A stretch of DNA of 61,232 nucleotides from Nocardia stercoris (GCF_003696265.1 NZ_RFFH01000026.1:1-61232); one strand, 5' to 3'; counted from the first letter of the stretch, positions 17,076-30,673 are shown. Numbers and translations: made by a program. The notes: generated from the sequence alone by a model not told the origin.

Positions 17076-17642
17076 ATGGCGGCCCACCTGCTGCGATGGT
17101 TCCCCCTGTTGCCGACCGCGCTGGTTGCCGCGGCCTGCTCGATACCGACCACCGCCGCACCGCCGCCGGCCGTGGGCCGGGCCGTCGCCGGACAGCTGCA
17201 CGCGTCGGCCGCCGATCCCGGCGCCCCCACCGACCCGCTGGGCAACCCGTTCGGCCCGCCCGGTCCGCCGGCCCCGCTGCTCGGCACGCCCTGGGTGGTC
17301 GTGACGGTCCTGAACGCGCGCGGCGGCGATCACGACCCGGCACTCGCGCAGGTCCGGCCGACTCTCACCATCACCCCCGGCGGCGCCGTGTTCGGCAATG
17401 CCGGATGCAACCGGCTCACCGGCGACGCCCGCATCGATCCCGTCGGCCCGGCCGAGGACCACACGGCGCGAATCGTGTTCCGGACCGCCACCACCAGCCG
17501 GTGGTGTGGCTCGGCGGTGCTGGCGCTGGAAGAAGAGGTGCTGCGCGCGCTGCGCGGACCGGTCGAGGCCGTGACCGGCCCCGGCACCCTGACCCTGCGC
17601 AACCTGGCGGAGCACACTGGTCTCACACTGCGTGCCGAATAA
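17076..17642 (+). CDS. META-domain (HslJ-like) lipoprotein
   Basis: 188 aa. The signal peptide ends in a lipobox ALVAAAC at about residue 21, followed by a Pro/Gly/Ala-rich linker. The C-terminal half is a META domain: TLTITPGGAVFGNAGCNRLT, where the GNAGCN box is the family hallmark, then FRTATTSRWC and a final TLTLRNLAEHTGLTLRA. META/HslJ proteins are small envelope proteins linked to stress in other bacteria. Its stop is 15 bases before the E1 gene, whose ribosome-binding site overlaps the intergap, so the two are cotranscribed. Confidence 0.88.
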   Translation: MAAHLLRWFPLLPTALVAAACSIPTTAAPPPAVGRAVAGQLHASAADPGAPTDPLGNPFGPPGPPAPLLGTPWVVVTVLNARGGDHDPALAQVRPTLTITPGGAVFGNAGCNRLTGDARIDPVGPAEDHTARIVFRTATTSRWCGSAVLALEEEVLRALRGPVEAVTGPGTLTLRNLAEHTGLTLRAE

Positions 17643-17657
17643 GGAGCGCCGACCGCC

Positions 17658-20117
<2,460 letters not shown>

Positions 20118-20118
20118 C

Positions 20119-20325
20119 TCACTGCGGCGGATCCGGTTCCCACTGCGAGGGCTCGGCATCCGGCGGCAGTCCCGCACGCAGCCGGTCGACGTGATAGGCG
20201 ACCCAGGACGCCGCCAGCCGTTCCGGCGTCGCGTGGTACAGCTCCGCGAGATCGCCCAGCGCCCGCGCCCGGTCCGCGTCCAGCTCGATCACCACGCGCG
20301 CGGTCCGCCCGGATTCCGTTGCCAT
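20119..20325 (-). CDS. Small ribbon-helix-helix-like protein
   Basis: 68 aa from ATG 20325, with GAGGA eight bases upstream. The sequence begins with a beta-strand-like TARVVIELDADRARAL, then helical LGDLAELYHATPERLAASWV, and ends acidic and Pro-rich. The short strand plus two helices recalls CopG/Arc-type DNA-binding proteins, but the match is weak. Its stop abuts the E1 stop (one base between), so the genes converge. Function unknown. Confidence 0.6.
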   Translation of the reverse strand: MATESGRTARVVIELDADRARALGDLAELYHATPERLAASWVAYHVDRLRAGLPPDAEPSQWEPDPPQ

Positions 20326-20414
20326 CCACCGATCCTCGCATCGCGCACCATCGCTGTCACCACAAGCGAGCGCGACCCCCGATCCGCACCACATCCCGGT
20401 GCCACGAAACGGCT

Positions 20415-20444
20415 CCGGCCCGGTACCGCGTGGTACCGGGCCGG
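20415..20444 (-). terminator. Hairpin downstream of tpiA
   Basis: A perfect 13-bp stem (CCGGCCCGGTACC and complement) with a GCGT loop, 22 bases past the tpiA stop. There is no clear T-run. It probably ends the gap-pgk-tpiA transcript. Confidence 0.7.
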
Positions 20445-20466
20445 ACGACGTAGCGGCGTTCGCCGA

Positions 20467-21252
<786 letters not shown>

Positions 21253-21253
21253 C

Positions 21254-22468
21254 TCATGCCTCCAGCACGGTCAGGCCCGGAAGTTCCTTGCCCTCCAGGT
21301 ATTCCAGCGACGCACCGCCACCGGTGGAGATGTGCGAGAAACCGTCCTCGGGCAGGCCCAGGGTGCGCACGGCCGCGGCCGAGTCGCCACCGCCGACCAC
21401 GGTGAACGCGCCCTTCGACGTGGCGGTCACGATGGCCTCGGCGACCCCGCGGGTGCCGTCGGCGAACTTCTCGAACTCGAACACGCCCATCGGGCCGTTC
21501 CAGAACACGACCTTGGCCTCGGTCAGCAGCGCCGAGAAGCGCTTCACCGACTCGGGACCGATGTCCAGACCCATCCAGCCGTCGGGAATCTCGGTGGCGG
21601 ACACCACCTTCGACTCCGCGTCCGGCGCGAACTTGTCCGCCACCGTGATGTCGACGGGCAGATGCAGCACGTCGCCGTAGGTCTCCAGCAGCTGCTTGCA
21701 GGTGTCGACCATCTCGGCCTGCAGCAGCGAGGTGCCCACCTCGTAGCCCTGCGCGGCCAGGAAGGTGAAGCACATGCCGCCACCGATGACCAGCGTGTCC
21801 ACCTTCGGTGCGAGCGCCTCGATGACCGCCAGCTTGTCGGAGACCTTCGAGCCGCCCAGCACGACCGCGTACGGCCGCTCCGGGTCGGCCGTCAGCTTGC
21901 GCAGCACGTCGACCTCGGCGGCGACCAGGTTGCCCGCGTAGTGCGGCAGCAGCTTCGCCACGTCGTACACCGACGCCTGCTTGCGGTGCACCACACCGAA
22001 ACCGTCGGAGACGAACGCGCCGTCCTCGCCGACCAGTTCCACGAGCGCGGCGGCCAGCTTGGCCCGCTCGGCGTCGTCCTTGCTGGTCTCGCGCGGGTCG
22101 AACCGCACGTTCTCGACCAGCATGACGTCACCGTCGGTGAGGCCCTCCGAGCGCGACAGCGCGTCGTAGCCCACCACGTCGCCGGCGAACTGGACGTTGC
22201 GGCCCAACTCCTCGGCGAGACGCACCGCGACCGGCGCCAGCGAGAACTTCGGGTCCGGCTCGCCCTTCGGGCGGCCCAGGTGCGCGGTGACGACCACCTT
22301 GGCACCGGCCTCGGCCAGCGCCTTGATGGTCGGCACCGAGGCCACGATGCGGCCCGCGTCGGTGATCACCCCGTTGTCGTCGAGCGGCACGTTCAGGTCG
22401 GAGCGCACGAGCACGCCCCGGCCCTCGACGCCCTCGGCGAGCAGGTCTGCGAGTGTCTTGACTGCCAT
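21254..22468 (-). CDS. pgk: Phosphoglycerate kinase
   Basis: 404 aa from ATG 22468. Transfers phosphate from 1,3-bisphosphoglycerate to ADP. Family motifs are VLVRSDLNVPLD, VVVTAHLGRPKGEPDP, LVENVRFDPRE, VVLGGSKVSDKLAVIEAL, and the C-terminal nucleotide-binding GDSAAAVRTLG with ISTGGGASLEYLEGKELPG. Five bases separate its start from the gap stop, and one base its stop from tpiA. Confidence 0.98.
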   Translation of the reverse strand: MAVKTLADLLAEGVEGRGVLVRSDLNVPLDDNGVITDAGRIVASVPTIKALAEAGAKVVVTAHLGRPKGEPDPKFSLAPVAVRLAEELGRNVQFAGDVVGYDALSRSEGLTDGDVMLVENVRFDPRETSKDDAERAKLAAALVELVGEDGAFVSDGFGVVHRKQASVYDVAKLLPHYAGNLVAAEVDVLRKLTADPERPYAVVLGGSKVSDKLAVIEALAPKVDTLVIGGGMCFTFLAAQGYEVGTSLLQAEMVDTCKQLLETYGDVLHLPVDITVADKFAPDAESKVVSATEIPDGWMGLDIGPESVKRFSALLTEAKVVFWNGPMGVFEFEKFADGTRGVAEAIVTATSKGAFTVVGGGDSAAAVRTLGLPEDGFSHISTGGGASLEYLEGKELPGLTVLEA

Positions 22469-22473
22469 GCGGG

Positions 22474-23490
<1,017 letters not shown>

Positions 23491-23862
23491 GTTATCGCTC
23501 CTCAGCTCTCCAGCGGAATTTCGCTCCGATGCGAATTCCACCTTAACGGCACACCATAGCGTTCCCGGACACGGCCCTGGGCCTCGTAAGACAGCCGTGA
23601 CCTGTGAAGCTCACAACGTTGCGAGACGGTGAACCGGCTCAGGTCACGGCACCGGGCCACTGCACGTTGCAACAACAAGCAATGCACCGGGTTCGGCGGA
23701 CCGGTCGGTACCGGACAGGCAAGCAGGCGGTATCGACCGGGCAAGCTCGGATGCCGAATACCGCAGCGGCACACCATGAACCGCAAGCGCGGGCACCGCC
23801 GAGCGGCCGACGGCCCGCCGCTGCCGGGGCAGTGACGGGCCGTCGTGGTGGGTAGCTATCGC
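23491..23862. promoter_or_regulatory. Intergenic region between whiA and gap
   Basis: 372 bases with no gene. It must contain the gap operon promoter. TGTGA-AGC-TCACA at 23603-23615 is an inverted repeat about 113 bases before the gap start and could be an operator, although its spacer is three bases, not the six of Crp-type sites. A hairpin at 23808-23845 is listed separately. Confidence 0.4.
23808..23845 (-). terminator. Hairpin downstream of whiA
   Basis: CGACGGCCCG and its exact complement CGGGCCGTCG are separated by 18 bases, 18 bases beyond the whiA stop. The loop is large and there is no T-run, so termination is plausible but not certain. Confidence 0.5.
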
Positions 23863-24840
23863 TCAGGCGTCCTCGAGCAATTCGGCGGTGACCGCCGATT
23901 CGGTGTCGGGGATCCCGAGTTCCTTGGCGCGGCGGTCCGCCATCGACAGCAGGCGCCGAATGCGGCCGGCCACAGCGTCTTTCGTCATCGGCGGCTCGGC
24001 CAGCTGGCCCAGCTCCTCCAGCGACGCCTGCCGGTGCTGCACCCGCAGCCGGCCGGCGGCCGCCAAGTGGTCGGGCACCTCGTCGCCGAGGATCTCCAGC
24101 GCACGCTCGACCCGGGCGGCCGCGGCCACCGCGGCGCGCGCCGAGCGGCGCAGGTTGGCGTCGTCGAAGTTCGCGAGCCGGTTCGCGGTGGCCCGGACCT
24201 CGCGGCGCATCCGCCGCTCCTCCCAGGTCAGCCGGGTGTCCTGCGCGCCCATCCGGGTCAGCAGGGCACCGATCGCCTCACCGTCGCGCACCACCACCCG
24301 ATCGGTGCCGCGCACCTCGCGGGCCTTCGCCGAGATGCTCATCCGGCGGGCGGCACCGACCAGGGCCAGCGCGGCCTCCGGACCCGGGCAGCTCACCTCC
24401 AGCGCCGACGAGCGGCCCGGCTCGGTCAGCGAACCGTGGGCCAGGAACGCGCCCCGCCACGCCGCCTCGGCATCACTGATGCTGCCGCCGACCACCTGAG
24501 CCGGCAGGCCGCGGACCGGCCGGCCGCGCACATCCAGCAGCCCGGTCTGGCGGGCCAGCGCCTCGCCCTCCTTGGAAACCCGCACGACATAGCGGGACGT
24601 GCGGCGCAGGCCGCCCGCGCCCAGCACATGCACGTCCGAGCCGTAGCCGTACAACTCGAAGATCTCGCGCCGCAACCGCCGCGCGATCGACCCCATATCG
24701 ACCTCCGCCTCGACGATGACGCGGCCGCCGACGATGTGCAAACCACCGGCGAACCGCAACAATGCCGACAATTCGGCCTTGCGCGAACTCACCTGGGACA
24801 CGCTGAGCCGGCTCAGCTCGTCCTTCACCTCGGCTGTCAT
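23863..24840 (-). CDS. whiA: Sporulation/cell-division transcription factor WhiA
   Basis: 325 aa from ATG 24840, which overlaps the yvcK stop by four bases (ATGA). The N-terminal part is the LAGLIDADG homing-endonuclease-like domain: MTAEVKDELSRLSVSQVSSR, LLRFAGGLHIVGGRVIVEAE, and WRGAFLAHGSLTEPG. The C-terminal part is a helix-turn-helix: LRRSARAAVAAAARVERALE and SLEELGQLAEPPMTKDAVAG. WhiA regulates division genes in actinomycetes; in non-sporulating members its role is less clear. Last gene of rapZ-yvcK-whiA. Confidence 0.97.
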   Translation of the reverse strand: MTAEVKDELSRLSVSQVSSRKAELSALLRFAGGLHIVGGRVIVEAEVDMGSIARRLRREIFELYGYGSDVHVLGAGGLRRTSRYVVRVSKEGEALARQTGLLDVRGRPVRGLPAQVVGGSISDAEAAWRGAFLAHGSLTEPGRSSALEVSCPGPEAALALVGAARRMSISAKAREVRGTDRVVVRDGEAIGALLTRMGAQDTRLTWEERRMRREVRATANRLANFDDANLRRSARAAVAAAARVERALEILGDEVPDHLAAAGRLRVQHRQASLEELGQLAEPPMTKDAVAGRIRRLLSMADRRAKELGIPDTESAVTAELLEDA

Positions 24841-25919
24841 CGCCACGAGACGCGCTCCTTCCCGCCCAATGCGGACCGTACGTGCTCGGTCATCTGCCGT
24901 CCTTCTGCTCGAAGTCCTGCCAGCTCCGGCCGAGGTTGCCGAATCACCTGATCCAGTGCGGCGGCGAGCTTTCCAGGATGGTGCCGGTCGGTGCCCGCCT
25001 CGGCGACATCGGCAAAGGTTACTCGCGCGCACAACTGTTCGGCAGCTCTTGCCAGATGTTCGCGTTCCCTACCCTCGGGTACGGATCCGGAATCGACCAC
25101 CACCTGGTCGACTTCGAAATCCGGTGCGTGCTGGGACAATACATGCAGGTGCCGCTCGGCGCTGAATCCCGCCGTTTCGCCCGGTTCCGCAGCGAGATTG
25201 AGAACCAGGATCTTTCGCGCCCGGGTGTGTTCGAGCCCGTCCCGCAACGCGGGCACCAGAACGTGCGGAATGACGCTGGTGAACCACGATCCCGGGCCCA
25301 GCACCACCACGTCGGCCGCCTCGATCGCCGAGGTCGCCGCGCTGCTGGCCGGCGGATCGGACGGGATCAACCGGACCCGGCGCACCTTGCCCGGCGTGGT
25401 CGCCACCGCGACCTGCCCGCGGATACACCGGCTCACCCGCGGATCCGCCTCCAGCCCGGAAACGTCGGCCTCGATGGTCAGCGGCGTGGGCGACATCGGC
25501 AACACCCGGCCGGTCACGCCCAGGATCCGCCCGGCCTCGGCCAGGGCCGCCTCCGGGTCGCCGAGCACCTCGGTCAGGCCCGCCAGGATCAGATTGCCGA
25601 CCGAATGCCCGGCCAGTGCCCCCGAACCACGGAACCGGTGCTGCACCGTGCGCGCCCAGACACCGTCGGTGTCGTCGGCCAGCGCGGCCAGCGCCATCCG
25701 CAGATCGCCGGGCGGCAGCAACCCCAGTTCCGCCCGCAACCGGCCCGACGAGCCGCCGTCGTCGGCCACCGTGACCACCGCGGTGATTCGCGACGTCAGT
25801 CGCCGCAGGGCAGTCAACGTGGCGTACAGCCCGTGCCCCCCGCCCATGGCCACGATCGCCGGCCCGCCGGCGTCGCTCCCGTCGGTCGCGGCCCCCGCCG
25901 CGATCTCGTCCGGGATCAT
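24837..25919 (-). CDS. yvcK: Gluconeogenesis factor YvcK (CofD-like)
   Basis: 360 aa. The N-terminal Rossmann region IVAMGGGHGLYATLTALRRL and AVVTVADDGGSSGRLRAELG carries the UDP-sugar-binding signatures of the YvcK/CofD family; GHSVGNLILAGL and VVLGPGSWFTSVIPHVLV follow. YvcK binds UDP-GlcNAc and links carbon metabolism to peptidoglycan synthesis in other Gram-positives. Both ends overlap neighbours by four bases (rapZ stop, whiA start), showing translational coupling. Confidence 0.96.
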   Translation of the reverse strand: MIPDEIAAGAATDGSDAGGPAIVAMGGGHGLYATLTALRRLTSRITAVVTVADDGGSSGRLRAELGLLPPGDLRMALAALADDTDGVWARTVQHRFRGSGALAGHSVGNLILAGLTEVLGDPEAALAEAGRILGVTGRVLPMSPTPLTIEADVSGLEADPRVSRCIRGQVAVATTPGKVRRVRLIPSDPPASSAATSAIEAADVVVLGPGSWFTSVIPHVLVPALRDGLEHTRARKILVLNLAAEPGETAGFSAERHLHVLSQHAPDFEVDQVVVDSGSVPEGREREHLARAAEQLCARVTFADVAEAGTDRHHPGKLAAALDQVIRQPRPELAGLRAEGRQMTEHVRSALGGKERVSWR

Positions 25920-26788
25920 TCGCGCCCCAGATCTCGATGTACCACGCGCACCTTGTCATCCGCGTCGCGCTCGGCGAGCAGGTCACCCAGCGCCTCCGAC
26001 ATCGCCACACTTCGGTGTTTCCCGCCCGTGCAACCCACGGCGACGGTCATGTATCGCTTCCCCTCTTGCCGGTACCCGGTGATGGTCAGGTCGATCAGCC
26101 GGCCACAGGTCTGCAGATATTCCTGTGCGCCGGGACGCGAGAGTACATACTCGCTGACCACCGTGTCCTGTCCGGTGTGTTCCCGCAATTCGGGTATCCA
26201 ATGCGGGTTGGGCAGGAACCGCAGGTCGAACACCATGTCCGCGTCCAGCGGCAAGCCGTACTTGAAGCCGAAGGACTGGATGGTGATCTGCAGCGGCTGG
26301 GCCGCGCCGTCACCGTAAGCCTCCTCCAGCTTCCGCGCCAGCTGATGCACCGACAGCGTGGTGGTGTCGATGACCAGATCGGCGGCGGTCTTCACCCGCG
26401 ACAGCTGCGCCCGCTCGGCGGCGATATCGGCCGACAGGGTGCCGTCGGCGTTCTCCCCCTGCAGCGGATGCTGTCGGCGCGCGAAACCGAAGCGGCGGAT
26501 GAGCACCGTGTCGGAAGCCTCCAGGAACAGCACCCGGGTGCGGATGCCCTGCCCGCGCAACTGCTCGGTGACGCCGGACAGGTCGCCGGTGAAGAACCGG
26601 CTGCGCACGTCCATGACCAGGGCGAGCCGGGTAATCTGCGGGTCGGTCTCGGCGCCCAGCTCCACCAGCCGGCCGATCAGCTCGGGCGGCAGATTGTCCG
26701 CGACGTACCAGCCCAGATCCTCGAGGACGCGCGCCGCGGTTCCGCGGCCGGCGCCCGAGAGCCCGGTGACGATCACGACTTCGGTCAT
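25916..26788 (-). CDS. rapZ: RapZ/YvcJ nucleotide-binding protein
   Basis: 290 aa from ATG 26788. The P-loop reads GLSGAGRGT, in which the usual Walker Lys and Ser are replaced by Arg and Gly; as I recall the mycobacterial homologues show the same change. Further motifs are WYVADNLPPELI, VMDVRSRFFTGDL, VLFLEASDTVLIRRF, QSFGFKYGLPLDADMVFDLR, NPHW and a C-terminal GCTGGKHRSVA. RapZ binds RNA in enterobacteria; the role in actinobacteria is not settled. It is 101 bases downstream of uvrC and coupled to yvcK. Confidence 0.96.
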   Translation of the reverse strand: MTEVVIVTGLSGAGRGTAARVLEDLGWYVADNLPPELIGRLVELGAETDPQITRLALVMDVRSRFFTGDLSGVTEQLRGQGIRTRVLFLEASDTVLIRRFGFARRQHPLQGENADGTLSADIAAERAQLSRVKTAADLVIDTTTLSVHQLARKLEEAYGDGAAQPLQITIQSFGFKYGLPLDADMVFDLRFLPNPHWIPELREHTGQDTVVSEYVLSRPGAQEYLQTCGRLIDLTITGYRQEGKRYMTVAVGCTGGKHRSVAMSEALGDLLAERDADDKVRVVHRDLGRE

Positions 26789-26889
26789 GAGAGCATCCTG
26801 TCCTCTTCTCGAGCTCCTCGGGCCGCGCGGCCGGACCCGACCGTACGACACCCACGCGAAACCGACGTAACCAATCGAGGTCGGCCCGG

Positions 26890-28902
26890 TTACCCGGGCG
26901 TCGACGAACTCGCGTCCTCACCGAGCGCCGCGAGCACAGCCTTCGCCGTCGCCACCCCGATACCCGGGACCTCGGTGATCTGCTCCACCGTAGCCTCCCG
27001 GATCCGGGCCACCGAGCCGAAGTGCGACACGAGGGCGGTTCGCCGGGCTTCGCCCAGTCCGGGCACGGTGTCCAGCGCGGAGGCCGTCATCCGCCGGGAG
27101 CGCTTGCTGCGGTGGAAGGTGATGGCGAAGCGGTGGGCCTCGTCGCGCACCCGTTGCAGCAGGTACAGCGATTCGCTGTTGCGGGGCATGATCACCGGAT
27201 CGGGCTCACCGGGTACCCACACTTCTTCGAGCCGTTTGGCCAGGCCGATCACGGCCACATCGGTGATGCCGAGCTCGTCGAGGACCTCCGCGGCCGCATT
27301 CACCTGCGGCGCACCGCCGTCCACCACGTACAGGTTGGGCGGATAGGCGAAGCGACGCGGGCGCCCCGTCTGCGGATCGATGCCGGGCAGGCCGGGTTCG
27401 GTGTCGCCGGATTCGGCGGCCGCCGCGTCCGCGTCGGCGGCGGCGAGATCGCGGCGCAGCCGCGCGAACCGCCGCCGGGTCACCTCGGCGATGCTGGCCA
27501 CGTCGTCGGATCGGCCGCCGCCGGCGGCCTCCTTGATGGCGTAGTGCCGGTAGTCGGACTTGCGGGGCAGCCCGTCCTCGAACACCACCAGCGACGCCAC
27601 CACATCGGTGCCCTGTACGTGGCTGATGTCCACGCATTCGATACGCAGCGGCGCACTGTCGAGGTCGAGCGCGTCCTGGATGCCCTGCAGCGCCGCCGAC
27701 CGGGCCGTCAGATCGCCGGCCCGCTTGAGCTTGTGCTGGACCAGTGCCTCGGCGGCGTTGCGCTCGACGGTCTCCATGAGCGCCTTCTTGTCGCCACGCT
27801 GCGGCACCCGCAACTGCACCGCCGAGCCGCGCAGCTCCGAGAGCCAACGGCCGACCTCGGCGGCGTCGTCGGGCAGGGCGGGCACCAGCACCTCGCGCGG
27901 CACCGCGGTCGCCGCCTCCTCGCCCACCGAGCGCTCCGCGGCGGCCACCTGTTCGCCGTAGAACTGGGTGAGGAACTGTTCGACCAGGGCCGGCACCTCA
28001 CCGGACTCCAGATCGACGGCGTCGCCGGACTTGTCCACCACCCAGCCGCGCTGCCCGCGCACCCGGCCGTCGCGCACGTGGAAGATCTGCACGGCCGCCT
28101 CGAGTTCGTCGGTGGCGAAGGCGATCACGTCGGCGTCGGTACCGGTGCCCAGCACCACGGCCTGCTTCTCCAGCGCCCGTTCCAGCGCGGCCACGTCGTC
28201 GCGCAGCCGCGCGGCGTTCTCGAAGTCCAGCTCCGCGGCGGCATCGGCCATCCGGCGCTTGAGTTCGCGCACCAGCCGGTCGGTGCGGCCGGCGAGGAAG
28301 TCGCAGAACGCCTCCGCGATCGCGTAGTGCTCGGCGGCGTCCACCCGGCCGACGCAGGGCGCGGCGCACTTGTCGATGTAGCCCAGCAGGCACGGGCGAC
28401 CGATCTGGTTGTGGCGCTTGAACACTCCGGCCGAACAGGTGCGGACGGGGAACACTCGCAGCAGCAGGTCGACGGTCTCGCGGATGGCCCAGGCGTGCGC
28501 GTAGGGGCCGAAGTAGCGGACGCCCTTCTTGCGGGCGCCGCGATAAACGAACACCCGCGGGAACTCCTCGTTCATGCTCACCGCGAGCATGGGGTAGCTC
28601 TTGTCGTCGCGATAGCGGACGTTGAACCGCGGGTCGAATTCCTTGATCCAGTTGTATTCGAGCTGGAGGGCTTCCACCTCGGTGGACACCACGGTCCACT
28701 CCACCGACGCCGCGGTGGTGACCATCTGGCGGGTGCGCGGATGCAGCGAGGAGACGTCCGCGAAATACGAATTCAGGCGCGACCGCAGGCTCTTGGCTTT
28801 GCCGACATAGATGACCCGGCCGAAACCGTCCCGGAATTTGTAGACGCCGGGCTCGACGGGAATGGTGCCGGTTGCCGGCCGGTAGGTCGCGGGATCTGCC
28901 AC
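26890..28902 (-). CDS. uvrC: Excinuclease ABC subunit C
   Basis: 670 aa, normal length. Makes both incisions in nucleotide excision repair. Domains in order: GIY-YIG nuclease at about 15-95 (GVYKFRDGFGRVIYVGKAKS), Cys-rich segment (RTCSAGVFKR, RPCLLGYIDKCAAPC), UVR UvrB-binding helix pair (LDFENAARLRDDVAALERA), RNase H-like nuclease (IECVDISHVQG, YVVDGGAPQVNAA) and a C-terminal double helix-hairpin-helix (LDTVPGLGEARR, ITEVPGIGVATAKAVL). An Ala/Asp-rich linker lies inside the RNase H domain. Starts the uvrC-rapZ-yvcK-whiA cluster. Confidence 0.98.
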   Translation of the reverse strand: MADPATYRPATGTIPVEPGVYKFRDGFGRVIYVGKAKSLRSRLNSYFADVSSLHPRTRQMVTTAASVEWTVVSTEVEALQLEYNWIKEFDPRFNVRYRDDKSYPMLAVSMNEEFPRVFVYRGARKKGVRYFGPYAHAWAIRETVDLLLRVFPVRTCSAGVFKRHNQIGRPCLLGYIDKCAAPCVGRVDAAEHYAIAEAFCDFLAGRTDRLVRELKRRMADAAAELDFENAARLRDDVAALERALEKQAVVLGTGTDADVIAFATDELEAAVQIFHVRDGRVRGQRGWVVDKSGDAVDLESGEVPALVEQFLTQFYGEQVAAAERSVGEEAATAVPREVLVPALPDDAAEVGRWLSELRGSAVQLRVPQRGDKKALMETVERNAAEALVQHKLKRAGDLTARSAALQGIQDALDLDSAPLRIECVDISHVQGTDVVASLVVFEDGLPRKSDYRHYAIKEAAGGGRSDDVASIAEVTRRRFARLRRDLAAADADAAAAESGDTEPGLPGIDPQTGRPRRFAYPPNLYVVDGGAPQVNAAAEVLDELGITDVAVIGLAKRLEEVWVPGEPDPVIMPRNSESLYLLQRVRDEAHRFAITFHRSKRSRRMTASALDTVPGLGEARRTALVSHFGSVARIREATVEQITEVPGIGVATAKAVLAALGEDASSSTPG

Positions 28903-28935
28903 GCATCCAGGTTAACGACGGGCACCGACAAAGCC

Positions 28936-28963
28936 GCGGGCGCGGATCGGAATCCGCGCCCGC
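28936..28963 (-). terminator. Hairpin downstream of the DUF4189 gene
   Basis: A perfect 12-bp stem (GCGGGCGCGGAT and complement) with a four-base loop, six bases after the stop of the DUF4189 gene. On the minus strand it is followed by GGCTTTGT. It separates that gene from uvrC. Confidence 0.75.
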
Positions 28964-28969
28964 CGCCGA

Positions 28970-29341
28970 TCAGGAGTGACCCGAGGTGCACACCCACGCG
29001 ATGATGTTGCCGCCCGCCACGTTCTCGGCGGTGCCCAGGTCGTCGCCGGTGCCACCGGAGTACCGGTCACCGTTGTCGGAGACCGCACCGCACCCGTTGC
29101 TGAAGCTGGCCACGATGGTGCAGTCGGAGTTGCCGCACTCGTCCAGCGCACGCTGCTCGGCGCTGCTGCTGTCGTCGTAGTCCCAGGACTTGCCGACATT
29201 GCCGTGGCTGTCCACGGCGATGGCGCCGTAGTACCAGCCGTCGGCCTGCGCGGCACCGGCCCCGACCAGACCACCGGCCAGCAGCAGACCGGCGGTACCG
29301 CCGACCACCATGCGACGGCCGCGCGAAATTGTTCCCGTCAT
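28970..29341 (-). CDS. Secreted DUF4189 protein
   Basis: 123 aa from ATG 29341 with AGGAGG ahead. It has a Sec signal peptide containing an RGRR motif and a hydrophobic stretch VVGGTAGLLLAGGLVGAG, with cleavage near AQA-DG. The mature domain begins GWYYGAIAVDSHGNVGKSWD and has EQRALDECGNSDCTIVASF and NGCGAVS; the paired cysteines and the pattern match DUF4189, a small extracellular domain of unknown role common in mycobacteria and Nocardia. Monocistronic, with its own terminator. Confidence 0.88.
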   Translation of the reverse strand: MTGTISRGRRMVVGGTAGLLLAGGLVGAGAAQADGWYYGAIAVDSHGNVGKSWDYDDSSSAEQRALDECGNSDCTIVASFSNGCGAVSDNGDRYSGGTGDDLGTAENVAGGNIIAWVCTSGHS

Positions 29342-29470
29342 CGGATTTCCTCCCGAATTTCTGTTCCGTGTCCGCTCCGCTCCCCCGACCGGACGTCCAC
29401 AGGGTACTCGCAGGAATCCCGCAATCCAATCGAGTTACCGCCCACCCGATTTCGACCGGAACAGCGGCCG

Positions 29471-30673
29471 TCACCCGGCCCGCAACCGGGCGGCTAGATC
29501 GCCCCGTTCACCGATCTCGACGGTGTCGAGCTCGAGCCAATCCGCCAGCCGCCGTAGGGAATCCGCCAGATCGGCGGCGACTTCGGCTGTGCCGCAGTCC
29601 GGCTCGGCGAACGCGCCCGGCACCAGCAGCCGGCCCGTGGCCCGGTCGGCCCGCACGTCGACCCGGGCCACCAGCCGGTCGCCGGACAGGAACGGCAGCA
29701 CGTAGTACCCGTGCACCCGCTCGGCGGCCGGGGTGTAGATCTCGATCCGGTAGTGGAAGCCGAACATGCGCTCGGTGCGCGGGCGGTAGAAGACGAGCGG
29801 ATCGAACGGGCACAGCAGTGCCGTGCCCTCGATCCGGCGTGGGGTGCGCGCGGCCGGATGCCGGTAGGCCGGCTGATCCCAGCCCGCCACCGACACCGCT
29901 TCCAGCTCCCCGGCGGCGACCAGTTCGGCCAGCGCCGGGGCCGCCTGCGCACTGCGCAGCCGGTAGTAGTCGCGCAGATCCGCGGCGGTGCCGACGCCGA
30001 GCGCCGCCGCTGCCTTGAGCATCAGTTCCCGTACCGCGTCCGGTTCGGCCACCGTGCGGGCGCGGATCGCGGCCGGCAGCACCCGCTCGGTCAGGTCGTA
30101 GTAGCGCTGGAAACCGACCCGCTTGTCGACCGACAGCTCGCCGACGGCGAACAGCTGCTCGCACACCACCTTGGTGTCGCTGTGGTTCCAGCCCCAGTGA
30201 TCCTTGGCGCGCGGACCGCCGAGCTCGAGCGCCCGCTCGATCTCGGCCGCGGTGCTGGGCCCGCGTTCGGCGATCACCGCCAGCACCGCCGTGGGCAGCC
30301 CCGGGTCCCGTTCCAGTACCTTGCGGGCGCCGCCCCAGCGGCCGTGCCCGTATTCGGCCATCCGCCAGCGCAGCAGCGGCCAGTCCTCGATCGGGACGAG
30401 TGCCGCCTCGTGGGCCCAGTACTCCACCAGCCGCCGCGGCCGCCGCGCCCGGTGCGACCAGGCGGCCTCGTCGACCAGCGCGCGGTCGTAGGCGCCGAGG
30501 CGGCTGAACACCGGCAGATAGTGGGCGCGGGTCACCGCGGTCACCGAGTCCAGCTGCAGCAGCCGGGTGCGCTCGAGCAGCCGGTGCACCGCGCCGCGGG
30601 ACGCGGCGGCCGCGGGTAGCTTGCCGAAACCCTGTGCGGCCAACGCGGTCCGGCGCGCCGCGGCGGCGGTCAT
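29471..30673 (-). CDS. YcaQ-type winged-helix DNA repair protein
   Basis: 400 aa from ATG 30673; a GTG at 30724 in the same frame would add 17 Thr/Arg-rich residues, and neither start has a good ribosome-binding site. Family motifs are AARRTALAAQGFG, LLQLDSVTAVTRAHYLPVFS, RPRRLVEYWAHEAALVPIED, KDHWGWNHSDTKVV and LLCPFDPLVFYRPRTERMFG with YRIEIYTP. This is the HTH_42/YcaQ family of DNA glycosylases; E. coli YcaQ (AlkX) and Streptomyces AlkZ act on alkylated or cross-linked DNA. Divergent from the FAD dehydrogenase. Confidence 0.88.
   Translation of the reverse strand: MTAAAARRTALAAQGFGKLPAAAASRGAVHRLLERTRLLQLDSVTAVTRAHYLPVFSRLGAYDRALVDEAAWSHRARRPRRLVEYWAHEAALVPIEDWPLLRWRMAEYGHGRWGGARKVLERDPGLPTAVLAVIAERGPSTAAEIERALELGGPRAKDHWGWNHSDTKVVCEQLFAVGELSVDKRVGFQRYYDLTERVLPAAIRARTVAEPDAVRELMLKAAAALGVGTAADLRDYYRLRSAQAAPALAELVAAGELEAVSVAGWDQPAYRHPAARTPRRIEGTALLCPFDPLVFYRPRTERMFGFHYRIEIYTPAAERVHGYYVLPFLSGDRLVARVDVRADRATGRLLVPGAFAEPDCGTAEVAADLADSLRRLADWLELDTVEIGERGDLAARLRAG

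Noticed and set aside
23603..23615. Crp-like site upstream of gap
   Set aside because: TGTGA and TCACA are present but separated by three bases instead of six, so Crp binding is unlikely.
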